Assembly (NCBI GenBank): GCA_949128115.1
Contig: CASBRS010000007.1
Location: forward strand, 1-64,000
Origin: Anaspis maculata
Lineage: Eukaryota; Arthropoda; Insecta; Coleoptera; Scraptiidae
Reading direction: 5' to 3'
Length of the DNA: 64,000 bases
In this document: in pieces, positions 21,145-33,239 of the stretch
How the letters are laid out: each line of letters begins with the position of its first letter
How positions within the stretch are numbered: position 1 is the stretch's first letter
The notes under the pieces: model-generated
Database searches by the model: none
The model's input: only the letters and a program-made list of their open reading frames with translations
Told to the model about the DNA's origin: nothing
Made by a program: the position numbers and the translations under genes

Positions 21145-22000
21145 CCTAGGAGGATAGAATATTAGGGAGGGAAGGTTAGCCAGCTTGTAGACGGACAAAG
21201 CTGTCGCCGGGAGACGAAAGGGGATTGCATGAAGTACGCCCAGTAACCGTATCAAGTCATCAGTGCAACTTGACATTTGTGATTGCGATTTGATGGAAAT
21301 GACATTTGTAAATAAACATAATTTGAGGTTATGAAATGTGACTGCTGTCCAGTGCTGTGCTTCTTCGAATTTTTGGCTGTTATTCTACCCAAAAGACCGA
21401 CAGGATCAGTTTTAGAAGACGTGTTGAAAGACATGCTGCGGCATACAACGTGTAAAAGTGATGATCCCCGCATTGGAGGCATTGAAATGGACGTCATTTT
21501 GCAAGGTATGTTGATGGGTGTCATGAGGTCGTAATTTTTGAGCTTGTGAAACATTTTTCATTCCCTATAGACCATGTCATATCCTACGGGATGCAGGGAG
21601 CAGGGATTGCAGGAAGTTACTATGCGCCAACTCAATAATCACGCATCGATGCAGATATTGGCCAACACACTTCAAAAGAATGACGTCCGTTTCAATGCTT
21701 CCAATGCGGGGATCATCACTTTTACACGTCGTATGCCGCAGCATGTCTTTCAACACGTCTTTTAAAACTGATCCTGTCGGTCTTTTAGGTAGAATAACAG
21801 CCAAAAATCCGAAGAAGCACAGCAGTCATATTTCATAACCTCAAATTATGTTTATTTACAAATGTCATTTCCATTAAATCGCAGTCACTAATGTCAAATT
21901 GCACTGGTGACTCGATACGGTTACTGGGCGTAGTTGATTACCCCGCATGGCTACACTTTCATTGGCGTATGTTCCCTCCTTACTATTCTATCCTCCTAGG
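21145..22000. mobile_element. 856-bp foldback element with 6-bp target duplication
   Basis: Arms of about 400 bp: the left starts CCTAGGAGGATAGAAT and the right ends with its exact inverse ATTCTATCCTCCTAGG. TCGTGT directly flanks both ends (21139-21144 and 22001-22006). Both arms carry the same reading frame. It is plus strand at 21331-21534 and minus strand at 21577-21804, with the shared peptide AVILPKRPTGSVL, then DVLKDMLRHTTCKSDDPRIG. The two copies differ by replacement changes such as G/S, M/T and E/K. I do not recognise the peptide; it may be a captured host-gene fragment or chance. Confidence 0.83.
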
Positions 22001-22006
22001 TCGTGT

Positions 22007-23181
22007 CAGACACTTTTGAATCACCTGATCACCTGTCACCTATATAACACTAAACCCTGATATTTTGTTACAAATCTTGTCACAGAATTAGGGCCATCCA
22101 ATGTTTTGGGTACCCCAGGGGACATTTTAACGGCCGCGGCTCTTCAACGGACCGTGCAAAATCCATAAAACGCCACTGGCACGGCCGAGGGGCGAGGACA
22201 TAACTCACAGCTGACAGAACAGACATATAGATACCTTCACCCGGGGCTCCAAGACAAGCCTAAAAGCCCCAATTCACGCCTTGTTTTGGAATTCGATACT
22301 TAGGTTTAGGTACCTACTTGATAGCATCCATGCTTGATAGTACGACGTACATACATATTGCATAAATGCATATTGCGTTTTTGTTTCATAATCGTGACGT
22401 GAGATCATGCAGGAAAGATGAAAATGGCTCACCTGTTTCAGACCTGTTTAAATTCAGTCAAGCCACAAGAACTGCGAACTCCAGAACACGTCCAGATGGC
22501 TTTGCAATTTATAGGCAATCATCGGAAGCACTGGACTGAAACTGCACAACCACACGTCGTTTCGCTTTCGGTCAAAAGTTTTTTTACGTTTCATCATTTC
22601 ACATACTTTTATTGCAACGAAACTTTCGTGAAAACAAAACAAAACGCACAAAAACACATAGGGCTGCACTGGTTATCAGTGTTTCATTGTTTATTATTGA
22701 CGTTGTTCCGATATCGCCTTGACGATGACAATGGACGACTAGGGGACCGGCGCACGAATCAAGAATCAGATGTCGGTTAGATGACAGATGCGCTTGTCGC
22801 TTTATGGGGGGGGAACAATTGACACTCAGTGTTGCCAGCTGTAGATGTCTTTTCAATAATAATTTTGCCAAATCCGCTGTCAGCTATCAGACAACAGACA
22901 CAATAATCATGTGATGATGAGTGAGTTGATGACTGGTGGTCTGTGCTGGAGGAGTGAAGGGTATAATCGCAAAAGCTAACAAAAATGTAGGTGCATGGTG
23001 CTGGTGCATACATGGTGCATTGCATACTGCTTGCTTAGATGCTTAGTCACAGCCAGTCATAGCACAGTATAAAATAATAACAGTGGCAGCAGTGTGTCGT
23101 GTGTCAGTGACTCTGGTTCGCCACGCAGATATTTTTCTTTAATCATCCGCCCGAGTCCTTGCGTCCAACTCACATAATATG
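22007..23181. other. Unassigned sequence
   Basis: No domain recognised. Open frames at 22418-22780 (plus) and 22599-22871 (minus) overlap and show no motif. 23100-23170 resembles the inverse of 27355-27415 (CGGATGATT and AAAAATATCTGCGT blocks), so this edge is repeat-derived. Confidence 0.35.
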
Positions 23182-23400
23182 CCGATCACGTTTTAAATTC
23201 AGCAGAAAATAAAACGCGGTTAGCCATGTTGCCTAGAGTGTAACGGACGCTCATAGACCAAGTTGCGCGAAAACGGGCTGAGCTCAAAGAGGTTAGAAAA
23301 TTTTGACAAGAAATGCCAGTTCTGGCGTCTCCTTGCATCATATCCGCTGCCCTGTTGCCTTGGCCGTTGTTTGTCATGATGTCAGGTGAGTGTCATAGTT
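23182..23400 (+). repeat. Dispersed repeat, direct copy of 17942-18180
   Basis: Shared blocks in order are ATGCCGATCACGTTTTAAAT, AGACCAAGT, GAAAACGGGCT, AGGTTAGAAAATTTTGACA and TTCTGGCGTCTCCTTGCATC. The two copies are the same orientation and differ by small gaps. Confidence 0.8.
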
Positions 23401-24439
23401 GTTTACATTCCTGGGAAAATTTCATCAAGTGTTCTGCCCTCGGTTCTGCTATTGCTATATTCATGGTTCTGCCTGTATATTTATATTATAAGGTAAGTAC
23501 GAGTAACACTCTTGTCTGAGTACTTAAGTTCATGTAAATTTTTTCTTTCATTCAAAGTTGACTTCAGATGCAAATTATCATGGGGTGAATCCTCGGGTGA
23601 ATTACTGGGACATCAGAACGTTCAACGGATTGTGATGGATTGCCACGGGATTACCACGGGATTTCCACCAGATACGATTTCTTCAAATTAAATGGATAGC
23701 CACGGGATTCCAGGGAATTTCCACAAATTACCAACGGCTTGGGGCCACGCATGATTCACCACCAGAGAAAGGCGCTCTTGCTTTGCGGCGCTTATTATTA
23801 CCTGAGGTCTCCACGCTATAAGGTTATTCATTAACGCTACATAGACCAATGGCAGATAGGGGATTTCAATTTTGTTTAGATTTACCAGCAATATTCCTCT
23901 GTTAAAACTTGTCAAGAATTACTGGGTAAATCAAAGTCTAGGGCCGCAGATTCGGAAAAATGTTTCCCTGTGTAATTTGGTCAAATTTACATTTTTGGGA
24001 ATACTGTTATCGGGTTCGAGCCATATTGAGGCAAATTTAATGGTTGACCTGCGATGTGACTCGATTGAAAAAAGTTGGCTTCTGTAATTTTAGCTTTTCA
24101 GGCCAGCCCTTCTGTCAACAGAGACAAGCCATGAAATGAATTTGAACCAATTCAGTCGAACAGTGAGTAGATTATGACCAGCCAAAAATGAAAACTTGAT
24201 CCAAAGTTTTATCTTGTATTTTTTTGTCAAAACTGAAAACGAACTTTTTGGACAAATAACACAGATGTGCAAAATAAAAACCCGCCGATTCTGTGATTTT
24301 CCACTATGATATTTCTGCACATAATAAATATGTATTACGATTTTCCAACAGAATTTTGTCATCTTTCAGAAATGAGGATTGAATCCGAACTCTCTGGAGA
24401 TAGAGACTAGAGCCATTCATCTGAACGACAGAAGCAGTT
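23401..24439. other. Unassigned sequence
   Basis: No domain recognised. Short words such as CACGGGATT recur locally near 23647-23705. Nothing else stands out. Confidence 0.35.
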
Positions 24440-25110
24440 CGTCACCTCAATGTCAGCTTTGATGGCCGGACTTCATCTGCAGCACAGTCCCACTCCAAGT
24501 ACCTCGGTGGGACCTTCGACCAAACATTATCCTTCAAGATCAACTTGGAGAGACTCACTGCCAAGACGAAGACACGAATGAACCTGGTTCAGAGACTTGC
24601 GAGAACTACATGGAGTGTCGACGCCACTACTCTTCGGATATCCACCATTGTCTTGGTCTAGTCGACAGCGGAATACTACGCTCCTGTTTGGATGAATAGC
24701 ACACACACACAACATCATTGACGTCATTCTTAACCAAGCATTGAGAATCATTGCTGGAGTTGTCAAATCTACATATCATTGTCATATCAGTGAGGATATG
24801 TAGAAGATCCGAGTTCTGAGTGTGGAACTGAGAACCAGACCATGAACCACATCGTCGCGGAGTAGGTGTCCGCGGACAATGGCTATCAAAAACTGCATCT
24901 GAGCTAGACCTGTGGTTCCTCAACATCTCCATCGTCAACTTCGCACTCGCCCACTTGCTGCATCTACTCTACCCTCTGTTCCCTAAGATGGCCACTGATA
25001 TCAGCCTCGCTGACATCTTTTCCTTTTTTTTTGCATTAAAGCTACGTCGAGCAGTTTTTCTGTGGTTTGCCTATAGATCTTCGAGCGAATGCTGTAGCTG
25101 AAGTTAATTC
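24440..25110 (+). pseudogene. Jockey/RTE-like non-LTR element, C-terminal end of pol
   Basis: Plus-strand translation gives VSFDGRTSS near 24440, SKYLGGTFDQTLSFK (about 24500-24545), LTAKTKTRMNLVQRLARTTW (about 24553-24612), STAEYYAPVWMNS (about 24662-24700) and ALRIIAGVVKST (about 24735-24770). A decayed tail follows with QTMNHIVAE (near 24840) and SELDLWFLNISIVNFAL (about 24898-24950). This is the thumb and C-terminal region of a non-LTR RT. In-frame stops (for example after LRISTIVLV near 24660) and frameshifts make it dead. The end near 25085-25130 is matched in reverse at 41330-41400, which places the 3' end of this family. Confidence 0.82.
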
Positions 25111-25369
25111 ATCTCACAGGTTTTCAAGAATTGTTGTATATATTTAGTTATAGTATCAATGTATCTTAAGTACCTACATATAGTGATACTAGGTACTATT
25201 GCACTATATAAGTTGATTTACGTTGTCCCTAATATTGTATCCTTAGTACAGGCATAGCAATTAATTCAGAAAAATTGTGAAATTTTCGATTATCACCTTC
25301 GAGAGCTTGTAAAATCTATCACCTAGTGTTAAATTTAAAAGGCACAGATTAATTTTAGATATCAGCTAT
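25111..25369. other. 3' untranslated-like tail and spacer
   Basis: AT-rich. The first part resembles, in reverse, 41240-41330 (CACAGGTTTTCAA, ATAGTATCA, AGTACCTAC-type words) and so is probably the element's 3' UTR. Confidence 0.45.
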
Positions 25370-25684
25370 TGACCTTTATTTTTGACCAAAAATTAGAACA
25401 GTTTCCTCAACGTAATTTATTATTTTATTTTAAAAAACCTTGGAAAAAACATTCCACCAGTCGCTCATTTAAACTGGCGAAAATCTACCAAAATCAAGAC
25501 GCCTTGAACGTTTATACAATCTTGCAACAGCGCTGTACTCGATTGACAATAAAAATTCAAGGTCATCTAGGGAAAAAGTGATCCAACATTACAAATTTGA
25601 GCATCCCCAATTATCGCAGAATTGCCAACTTGGCGTAAGAAAATTACCGTTCTAGTGCTGAATTTAAAAGCTGATCGGCATATA
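25370..25684 (+). repeat. Dispersed repeat, direct copy of 18220-18541
   Basis: Shared blocks are CCAGTCGCTCATTTAAACTG, AATCAAGACG, CAATCTTGCAACAGCG, GTACTCGATTGACAAT, CCAACATTACAAATTTGAGC and AAAAGCTGATCGGCATATA. Gaps are few and the orientation is the same. It belongs to the same composite repeat as 23182-23400. Confidence 0.82.
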
Positions 25685-26883
25685 CGTCCAACTGAGTGCT
25701 CGTGCTCGTGCTCGCTATACCAAGTCCTCCGCCTAGCTGAGTCCTCGTTGGTGCGCGCGCAGGCACCATGCAATGGAAGGCATGGACGATTTCGCTCCCG
25801 CCAGAAGGCGCTGCAGTTGGTTGGGACCTCTAGGGATTTTATCTAGCCTAGATTGCATAAACAAGCGCGTTGTGTCAAATCGTTAAATCAATAAACGTCA
25901 AATATTTAGAAATGTCACCGTGAACATGAATTGAAATTTTTGAATCGTATCGTTGAATCGTTCATGAGGATGCCGTAGGTTCTTGCGAGAAGGGTCAGGA
26001 CGCGGCCCCAAACTCCGGGTAAGCTCAGTTTGACTGCCGAAGAAAAAAATACATTTCTATTGACTTTTATCGTAGACCCGGGCCCGGTATGGTACTCTGG
26101 AGAGGTAAATAGATGCTCTGAATGAGCCCTTCAGTGTGAAGCCTTCAGGTTATGGCCTCTTTTGTGTTGTGCCTGATGCCTTGCCATGAGTAGGTATATT
26201 TTGCTTGCCTGCTATCATATCTAGCTTACGTCCGGCTTGTAGATAGAAACTGCAAAATGATTTCAAACTCATTGGAATGTATTGATGATAGAATGATGGA
26301 CTTGAATACCTCGACTTCATTGAGTGGAAGGGCGACTCTTGTATTGGTGATATCGAAATATCCTCCTGGTTCTTGTATAGTATAGTCTAATTTCTCTCTT
26401 CGTTATCCATGTGCTTGGATGAAGCAGGAGCGGCTTATTCAGAGCATTTATTTGCCTCTTCAGTAGATACCATATGGAGCCCCTCAGGTCTATAGTAGTA
26501 AACAAAAATGAATTTTTGCCTTTGGCAGTCAAATTGGACTTACCCGAAGTTGAACGGAGCCCTGCTTCAACATGATAGCTTGGGACCACTGTGGGTTGCA
26601 TTTATCGTGTTACCGGCCGGGGATTTTGTCTCGTACGAACCGCCAGACAGCCCCACGCTGCTTCGCTTGCATTTGCCCTGCCTTTCAAACGACAAGCACC
26701 CGGTATCGGTGACACTAACTGCACTAACACTATGCGACGACAATAAACAATAAAGATAGGTTAGGTTAAGCTCTGACCTCTGACAAGCAATGACAACTGC
26801 AAGCTTGACCTTGGACTTGACGTTGACATGACGTTGACATTTGGTCCCAAGCCTATGTCGCGCCCTCTGGAATGCGTTTGCGC
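25685..26883. other. Unassigned sequence, with an inverted match to 27306-27353
   Basis: 25704-25755 is an inverted copy of 27306-27353 (ACCAAGTCCTCCGCCTAG versus its inverse), a pair about 1.6 kb apart. A minus-strand frame at 26317-26601 shows no motif I can name. The last 8 bases (GTTTGCGC, 26876-26883) are the left target duplication of the next element. Confidence 0.4.
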
Positions 26884-27272
26884 CAGTGATGTGAGTCGGG
26901 TATTTACCGGGTAGGTAGGTAAATATAAATCGGGTATTTACCCGGTATTTTCCCGAGCGATATTTACCCACCCTACCCAGTTTGACAGAAAAGTTGACAC
27001 TGTTGACAGCTCGGTTGACAGTGTTGACGGTTGAAGGTTAAATGATTTTTTTTTCTAAGTTCCAAGGCTTTATAAGCATAACCTCCAAAGCACTTATTAT
27101 TGTTTTGCTGCTGAGAGCAAAAAATCATAATTGTTTGTTGTTGTTTCTCCAATTGTTAATAATAATTGATGGAAATAGATACCCTATTAGAGACCCGATT
27201 TTGGGTAAATACCCGGTATTTACCCTGGGTATTTACCCTTAAATATAAAAACCCGGGTATTTTACATCACTG
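26884..27272. mobile_element. 389-bp hAT-type MITE with perfect 8-bp target duplication
   Basis: Begins CAGTGATGTG and ends ACATCACTG. GTTTGCGC is directly repeated at 26876-26883 and 27273-27280, as expected for hAT. Near both ends lie stacked GGGTAAATACCC/GGGTATTTACC words, which are palindromic and could serve as subterminal transposase-binding sites. Non-coding. Confidence 0.92.
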
Positions 27273-27305
27273 GTTTGCGCGCAAAGCGCATTCTACTCTG
27301 TGGCG

Positions 27306-27420
27306 CATCCCAACGAGGACTCAGTTAGGCGGAGGATTTGGTATAGCGAGCACTCGGCTAGGCGCAAGGACTCGGCCGGATGATTGATTAAGGGAAAAAT
27401 ATCTGCGTTCGCCACGCCGG
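27306..27420 (-). repeat. Dispersed repeat, inverse of parts of 23123-23170 and 25704-25755
   Basis: Two modules found separately elsewhere are fused here in reverse: AACGAGGACTCAG and GGCGGAGGATTTGGTATAGC (partner near 25704-25755), then GCAAGGACTCGG, CCGGATGATT and AAAAATATCTGCGT (partner near 23105-23165). This copy may be closest to the ancestral arrangement. Confidence 0.68.
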
Positions 27421-30059
27421 CGCCGCCGCTCCGTTTTCTGTCATTCTGTCAAACGAAAGCGGAACTCCGAAAATAACCAAAAAAAAAAAACGTCAACGCG
27501 GACCCGATCAAGATGTACGTCTATGTTCAACTAAACCGCAACCGTAGACCGTAAATTTCTGAAAACACGTCGTGTCGTGTTTGACCTTGCAAATGAATGG
27601 CTTGCGTGCGTGCTTATCGTGGGATTCGTGGGTGCTCCTTCAGCCTTCACTCTCAAATCGCAGTTCGCAGTGTCAAATCAAGTCGCCTTCGATAAAGTGA
27701 AAAGTCAACAGACGTCACACTGGAGAAATGATGATCTGCCAAGGTGATCTGACGATTATTGCTGACAGGCGGAACAGGTGAAGGTAAGCTATCTTGATTC
27801 TGGAGTTCGGGTCCCGTTACGAAAACTCCATCTCTCAAATTTTATCGAACAAAATCACACACCACTCGGAGGAGTTCTTTACCTAATCCTAGATTTGAAA
27901 CATTGACCGTGGGCTCCACAAAAAAGATAATACGAATTTACGAGATCAGTTGATTCGCGATTTTTGTTTGTCAATTTGTAGCTGACTGATCAATGGAAAT
28001 GCTGGTTTATCTGTCAATAGTGAACAGGTGATGGGTCTTGTACAAATTTTAGGCATTTTTTGTGGTCAATCGACTAGCATTCAGCAGAAAAAAGTTCCTT
28101 CAATCTGCAATAATTAGTCGGATCATCTTTTTTTGTGGAACTGACGGCAAATTTCCGACTGATTTGATTTTCACTAGGTAGCGAAAACTGTGTGCTTGAT
28201 GAGTATATAAGTCAAGTTTTGTCAAGGAGTTCTGCAAGAACTGCACAACTGCAGCATCTCATTTGAATTCCATTCCATTGGCTCTAGCTTTTCAGTACCT
28301 AATAACTAATTTTTCATCAGGCGTATAGGCAACCAATAATACTTACGAGCTAGGACAGGCAGGGCTTTAATGTGGCGACACACCTTTCCCTTCTGCCAAT
28401 AGGATTCCCCCATTATTGTTTTATATTGTTTGAAATTAGTGAGCTATGGTAACCGATTAGCGATTAATATTATAGATTGAGTGGTGTCAAGCAAATCTGC
28501 ATTTTTGCAACTTCAATGGCAGTCATGGCACTGGACCTAGAGCGGTTTGTCGACCCGTCGCGTCATAGGGCTATTTTTTTTACCCCAAAAACAGATAAAT
28601 GCCCTGCATTAAGAAAATCGCATATGCTCAGTGATGTCGTGATAGGGTGTTCAACGTGTGCGAAAGACACAAGCTCGTAGCCTCAGGGGGCACACAAACC
28701 TCCCGACAACGATGATAATATCAATAACGAATTACCTATTTTGAATTAGTTGAGGGTCGAGTCTCTGAACGGCTACATTTTAAACATTTTTTACAACTAC
28801 AAAACAAACTGTGTTGCCTTCTACTCACGATGATTAGTCTCGACCGAGGGGGAAATTACGATCACACTTATACCGGGTGTTTCAGATTTAAATCGCGTCC
28901 TTTCAGGTTTCAGGAAATGATCGGAAACTTCAAAAGAAATGGACTTTCTCAAAAAAAAAGTCAGAAACAAATAGTAACGCAGATATAGGCGTTCAAAGTT
29001 AAGGACGACATTTCCCAGAGTTTTTCTTTAACGTAAGTTTTGTGAGAACCAGTGGAGTAAGAGACTTGAAAAAAAGAAGAGTAATCTTAAATCTAGAATG
29101 AAAATTAATAAGTATTTCAAAATTTCAAAATTCCAAAAACTCGAAATTTGTTTTTCAAAATTTTTATATTTTTTTTCAAAAAAAGTTCTTCATTCTATTG
29201 CCAGCCCAGATTTGAATAACTCATTTTTTTGTTACATTTTCAGCTGCTCAGATTTGGCAGAAACTCACGCCACAAGAATCTATCTCTTTCTCTTTCGCTC
29301 TGTAGGTAATCCGCAGTCTGTTTCAGCCATTTTTTATGCTAGGAAATTCCGTCCTTGAACTTTAAAAATCGATTATTCGTCATAACTTTGAAACTTTTGA
29401 AACCCGTGAAAATCTGTGGCCTGTTACCATCAACGACACAACAAACCGAAAGACAGAATTATGAATGACGTTTTAAGTACATTTTTCTTTCTGATGAGAA
29501 TACCTAAATCTTCAAAGTTATCCAAATAGGTCCTGGAGGACGATCCGTTGGCCTTGCGTGGCACCTTGAATTTTCCAACATACGAACGACCCGCGTCTTG
29601 GAGAAAATTTCAAAAAAATCATTCATCTGTGACATCTGCCGTTTGGTTCTTTGTGTCGACCAGTAGTTGTGGTCATAATCAAATACCTAAACATAAGTAG
29701 TGATAAATCCGCACTTTGTTTCGCTAGAGTTACTTCGTTGTTTGCAACCATCAATCCAGCTGTCTGTCTGCTTCTTAGACCGTTGAAGGGAAAAAATTGA
29801 TCGAACTTACTCAATTCCACGTCAGTTCCTTCGTCCAGTGTGATATAAAGGGACTTTAGTGGAAAAGGACCTTCAAAGTAGGGACCTAATTTAAATAAGG
29901 TGTGCCGGGGCTATCCTGGGAACTAATTTTTTTGGAGCTCTAAGGCAATTTAGACCAAATTAACATGCAAGAACCATTTGTCATCGACTGTTGATATTTT
30001 TCATGTCATAGTTTTCGGTGAAAATTCTCCACGGTAAACTAATTTATAACAAATTATAA
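27421..30059. other. Long unassigned stretch
   Basis: No domain, splice-supported exon or paired repeat recognised. CCGGGTGTTTCAGATTTAAA near 28874 looks like one end of a MITE, without a visible partner. The frame at 28477-28680 has no known motif. Confidence 0.35.
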
Positions 30060-30650
30060 CACACGTATCAAAGTCATTTGTCATCGATTCTCGCACGGAG
30101 CATTATACCCTCTGCATGGAAAACCCCAGTCATTCCGGTTCTGATGCCCCACTTTTCGCAGCAGCAACAACAACCATCCAGAACCGTTCCTTTTCGGTGC
30201 GGGTTGTCAACGACGACAAGAACACGGCCGCAATGCGTTATTAATATCGGAATGACATCGCATTAGGCCGTGCCATCTTATCATTTTGATTATAATAAAT
30301 GTGAGAACGGTTTCAATTGAACAGCATTAGAGAATGGCTCGGGAAATACATCAAAGTCTTCCCTGCTGACAATACAATCTATTAATCCTTGTCATGAGCG
30401 ACCGCCGCTAATTTATTATCACCATCCTGCTCTAGCTCGCACGCTCACTCGCGCACACACACATTACACGTATTATAGTATAGGACTAGGAGCTCCGCCA
30501 CTCCTGGACTACCGTGAATAGGTAGTAGGGAACAACATTTACAAAACACGATAAACATCAATCAATTTAGTCATAATAGAAACAATAAATAACGACTATT
30601 AATTCAGTTTCACGGATATATTAATCAAAGATAATCGAGAGAGTGCAGTA
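30060..30650. promoter_or_regulatory. Candidate cis-regulatory island
   Basis: Unique sequence between repeat-rich zones. Dense TAAT/ATTA cores occur with GCGTTATTAATATCGG, GCTAATTTATTATCACC, AACACGATAAACATC and GACTATTAATTCAG. CAGCAGCAACAACAACC and a (CA)-rich run near 30448-30466 are also present. The texture is like the islands at 2010-2720 and 13050-13560. Function is not demonstrated. Confidence 0.27.
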
Positions 30651-32473
30651 TCGAAAAGTGAGAGGGCAGGAGTTCGATTATGAGAACGGTTTTGCGGAGG
30701 AAAGCAGAGTTGCTAGTGGTTGCAAGAATTCGGCGTACAGCGGGATTTCTGAGTTTTTGACAACTCAAATCCAGAAAGTATATCCATCTTTTATCCCATA
30801 ATAAAAAGTACTGACATGAAATTATTGACCCCCCCAGAAAGAATCAAGGTCATCTGGGTTGCCTGAGCTTTTTCAGTTGGCTCCTGACTCTTCTGAGCCG
30901 TATTGTTATTAGTCGCTTGGATTGCAAATGGTTGGTTCTGTGTGGTGTCTTCTAAGTGGTAAATTTTACATCTTGCGTCACATGTCTTGACCGAGTTGAG
31001 TTGGAAATACGTCAGTGAGTTGGAAGTAGTTGCGTGGTCACTGATCACTGATTACGTCAGCTTCGACACACGTAAAGTTGGATCCAGGTCCAAGACAAAA
31101 TCGAACTAATGATTGATTTAAACAATGCATGTCTACACACCAGCCGATGGTATACACATCGTGTGGTCTTGGGATTTTTTTTTATATTTCCCAATACTTA
31201 ATTGAATTATTTCAACAAACTGAAAAATATCAACACGATCAGCTTCCGGCGATCACCGTTGCAGTAGAAGACCAGTCGCAACGAATGGGACTGTCTCACA
31301 AGATTTCCTGCTTAAGAAACAAAAACATTGTGCTCTGGATCGGAGTTAGTCCTTGGTAATTTGGACAAAAAGTGAACGGCTAACTCGGGGGTGGTTCGAG
31401 TTTAACCTCCCAATTCAGGACCTGATTGGGGGAGAGTAAAATAAAAAGGGCGCAAGGGTCTGTGGTCACAATTTGGTAATTGTCGAGCGACCCAATTTGG
31501 CAAATCTTCATTTAAACAACTCCCGCAGGGCAACAAAAGGAGAAAAATAAAACACAGGTAATCAGTATTACTTCTACTAGCGATAAAAGTCTATCCAAAT
31601 TGTAACGGTTAACTGACTTGAACACTAATTCCCAGTTACTGTGCTCCGGTGCTTTTATGTTGGCGGCTGGGTGTGGGTTCCGGTGGGTGTTCGCTGAAAT
31701 TTATCAAGCGCCAATCGAGTGCAAAAGTAATTCAGTTTCTGACCACCCGATAAGTCATGGAAGTCTGCTCCCGATAGACCCAAACGCCCGTAGTAGGCCT
31801 AGGCACGGTGTACCACTGAAACGTCAACCAACGTCAAACTGACAGCCATCTCCCAAATGTCACCTTGACAGCTCGCGATAATGGGGTGTTTTCTCTGCAG
31901 TTGTCAAAGTGTCAAGTAGATGGCAGCAGGGGACAACCCGGGTTATTTTCCCGCTACTTTTTGAACGGTTCTCACATGGAGGGGGTTTTCCTTTTGACTT
32001 TGGTGACTGCCTGCCGATGCCGGGTCGGCTGTCATGTCAAGTCAAGTATGAATGTGTGTCGTCAGAGGTGAGGAAGGAATTAGATGGAAAAAATTACGTA
32101 CACTTGGCTTTCAGAAAAGAGGTTTTTAGTAGATTGAAACCTATATTGGAACTGTTAATTTTGGGATCTGGGGCTGCAGGATAAAACATACCTCGGCGGA
32201 GATGGTGACCTGCAAATCCAACCCCTGCGGGTGGATCGACACCGAGGTTTCGGCTTTCTGAGTGGCAGAATTTCTTTTTACTTCTTCCATTCCCCCGCTC
32301 TCTCAAACCAGTACAAAATAGCAAGAGAAGAGTGGTGGTAGTAAAGGAAGCGATAATGGACATAATATTGAAAAAAAAAAACAATTCAAATTTGTCGGGA
32401 CCTAATGGAATGCTCAGTATCACTGGAAAAGTGAACAAAGTATAATAATGCAAAAGAGAGAACGCTTTTGATT
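30651..32473. other. Unassigned sequence
   Basis: No recognised gene. 31370-31600 has an LTR-like feel (short A/G-rich tract then unique sequence), but no second copy, PBS or pol frame is visible. A plus-strand frame at 31909-32184 contains RKELDGKN near 32070-32095, echoed by RNLDGKN at 32480-32500. Confidence 0.3.
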
Positions 32474-32751
32474 TCAGAAAAAAGGAAGGAATCTAGACGG
32501 AAAAAATGAGCACACCCTGGCTAAAATCAACCCCAATACTATCAAGACCGCGACGCAAGAAGCATACTATTCCGCGACGCTTTCCTCAACCTGTCTGTGC
32601 AGAGAAAAATCGAATCGCCGCAAATGGGCCAAACACCCTGACTCCGATCCTGTCGTGCCTAAAATCTCGCCTATATCACCTGTAGGTAATCCTGCTTGGT
32701 TACTTCTTTGGGAAATTCCTTTTTCAAAAATGCGCTTTACAACTTTAATAT
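32474..32751 (+). other. Coding-like open stretch, possible exon
   Basis: About 90 codons are open, including LDGKNEHTLAKINPNTIK, then EAYYSATLSSTCLCREKSN and HPDSDPVVPKISPISPVG. A polypyrimidine-AG lies just upstream (TTTTGATTTCAG, ending near 32472), and CTGTAG/GTAATC near 32687 could be a donor. No family recognised. Lack of an upstream Met in frame fits an internal exon, but chance is not excluded. Confidence 0.2.
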
Positions 32752-32830
32752 AACTTCAGGATTCGTAGCTGAGGGCTACAGTTAGCTTTTGACACGACGA
32801 TTTCCAAACTATACCTTTTGCAACTTTATT

Positions 32831-33106
32831 CCATCCTTATGTAAACAGATTTCATTCTCATGAAAACAGATTTAATCCTCATGAAAACAGAATTCATCCT
32901 TATGAAAACAGAATTCATCCTCATGAAAACAGAATTCACCCTCATGAAAACAGATTTGATCCTAGTGGAAAATCAATTTCAACCTCATGAAAACAGATTT
33001 CAACCTCACGAAAAAAGATTTCATCATAGTGGAAAATCAATTTCAACCTCATGAAAACAGATTTCATCCTTATGAAAACAGATTTCAACCTAACGACAAC
33101 AGATTC
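32831..33106 (+). repeat. 21-bp minisatellite, about 13 units
   Basis: The unit is close to ATGAAAACAGATTTCAACCTC with variants. Because 21 is a multiple of three, frames stay open and translate to MKTEFIL-like heptads. These are an effect of the repeat and not evidence of a gene. Confidence 0.9.
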
Positions 33107-33239
33107 CAAACGGAACTTCTCCGATTTGGTGTTCTCTGGATGCGTAGGTATAGTTCACAAGGAGCACGGTATGAGCACGGTTTGAAACAACAAATTTTTG
33201 TTCGCTCAAAAATATAGTGTTATTGCAAAAAAGGAAATC

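Noticed and set aside
26317..26601. Minus-strand frame vaguely like an RT C-terminal region.
   Set aside because: No block aligned in order with the RT fragments elsewhere in the window.
31370..31600. LTR- or tRNA-like patch with GGTGGTTCGAG.
   Set aside because: No second LTR, no pol frame, no cloverleaf and an imperfect B-box.
32860..33217. Open frames translating as MKTEFIL-type repeats.
   Set aside because: They come from a 21-bp minisatellite whose length is a multiple of three.
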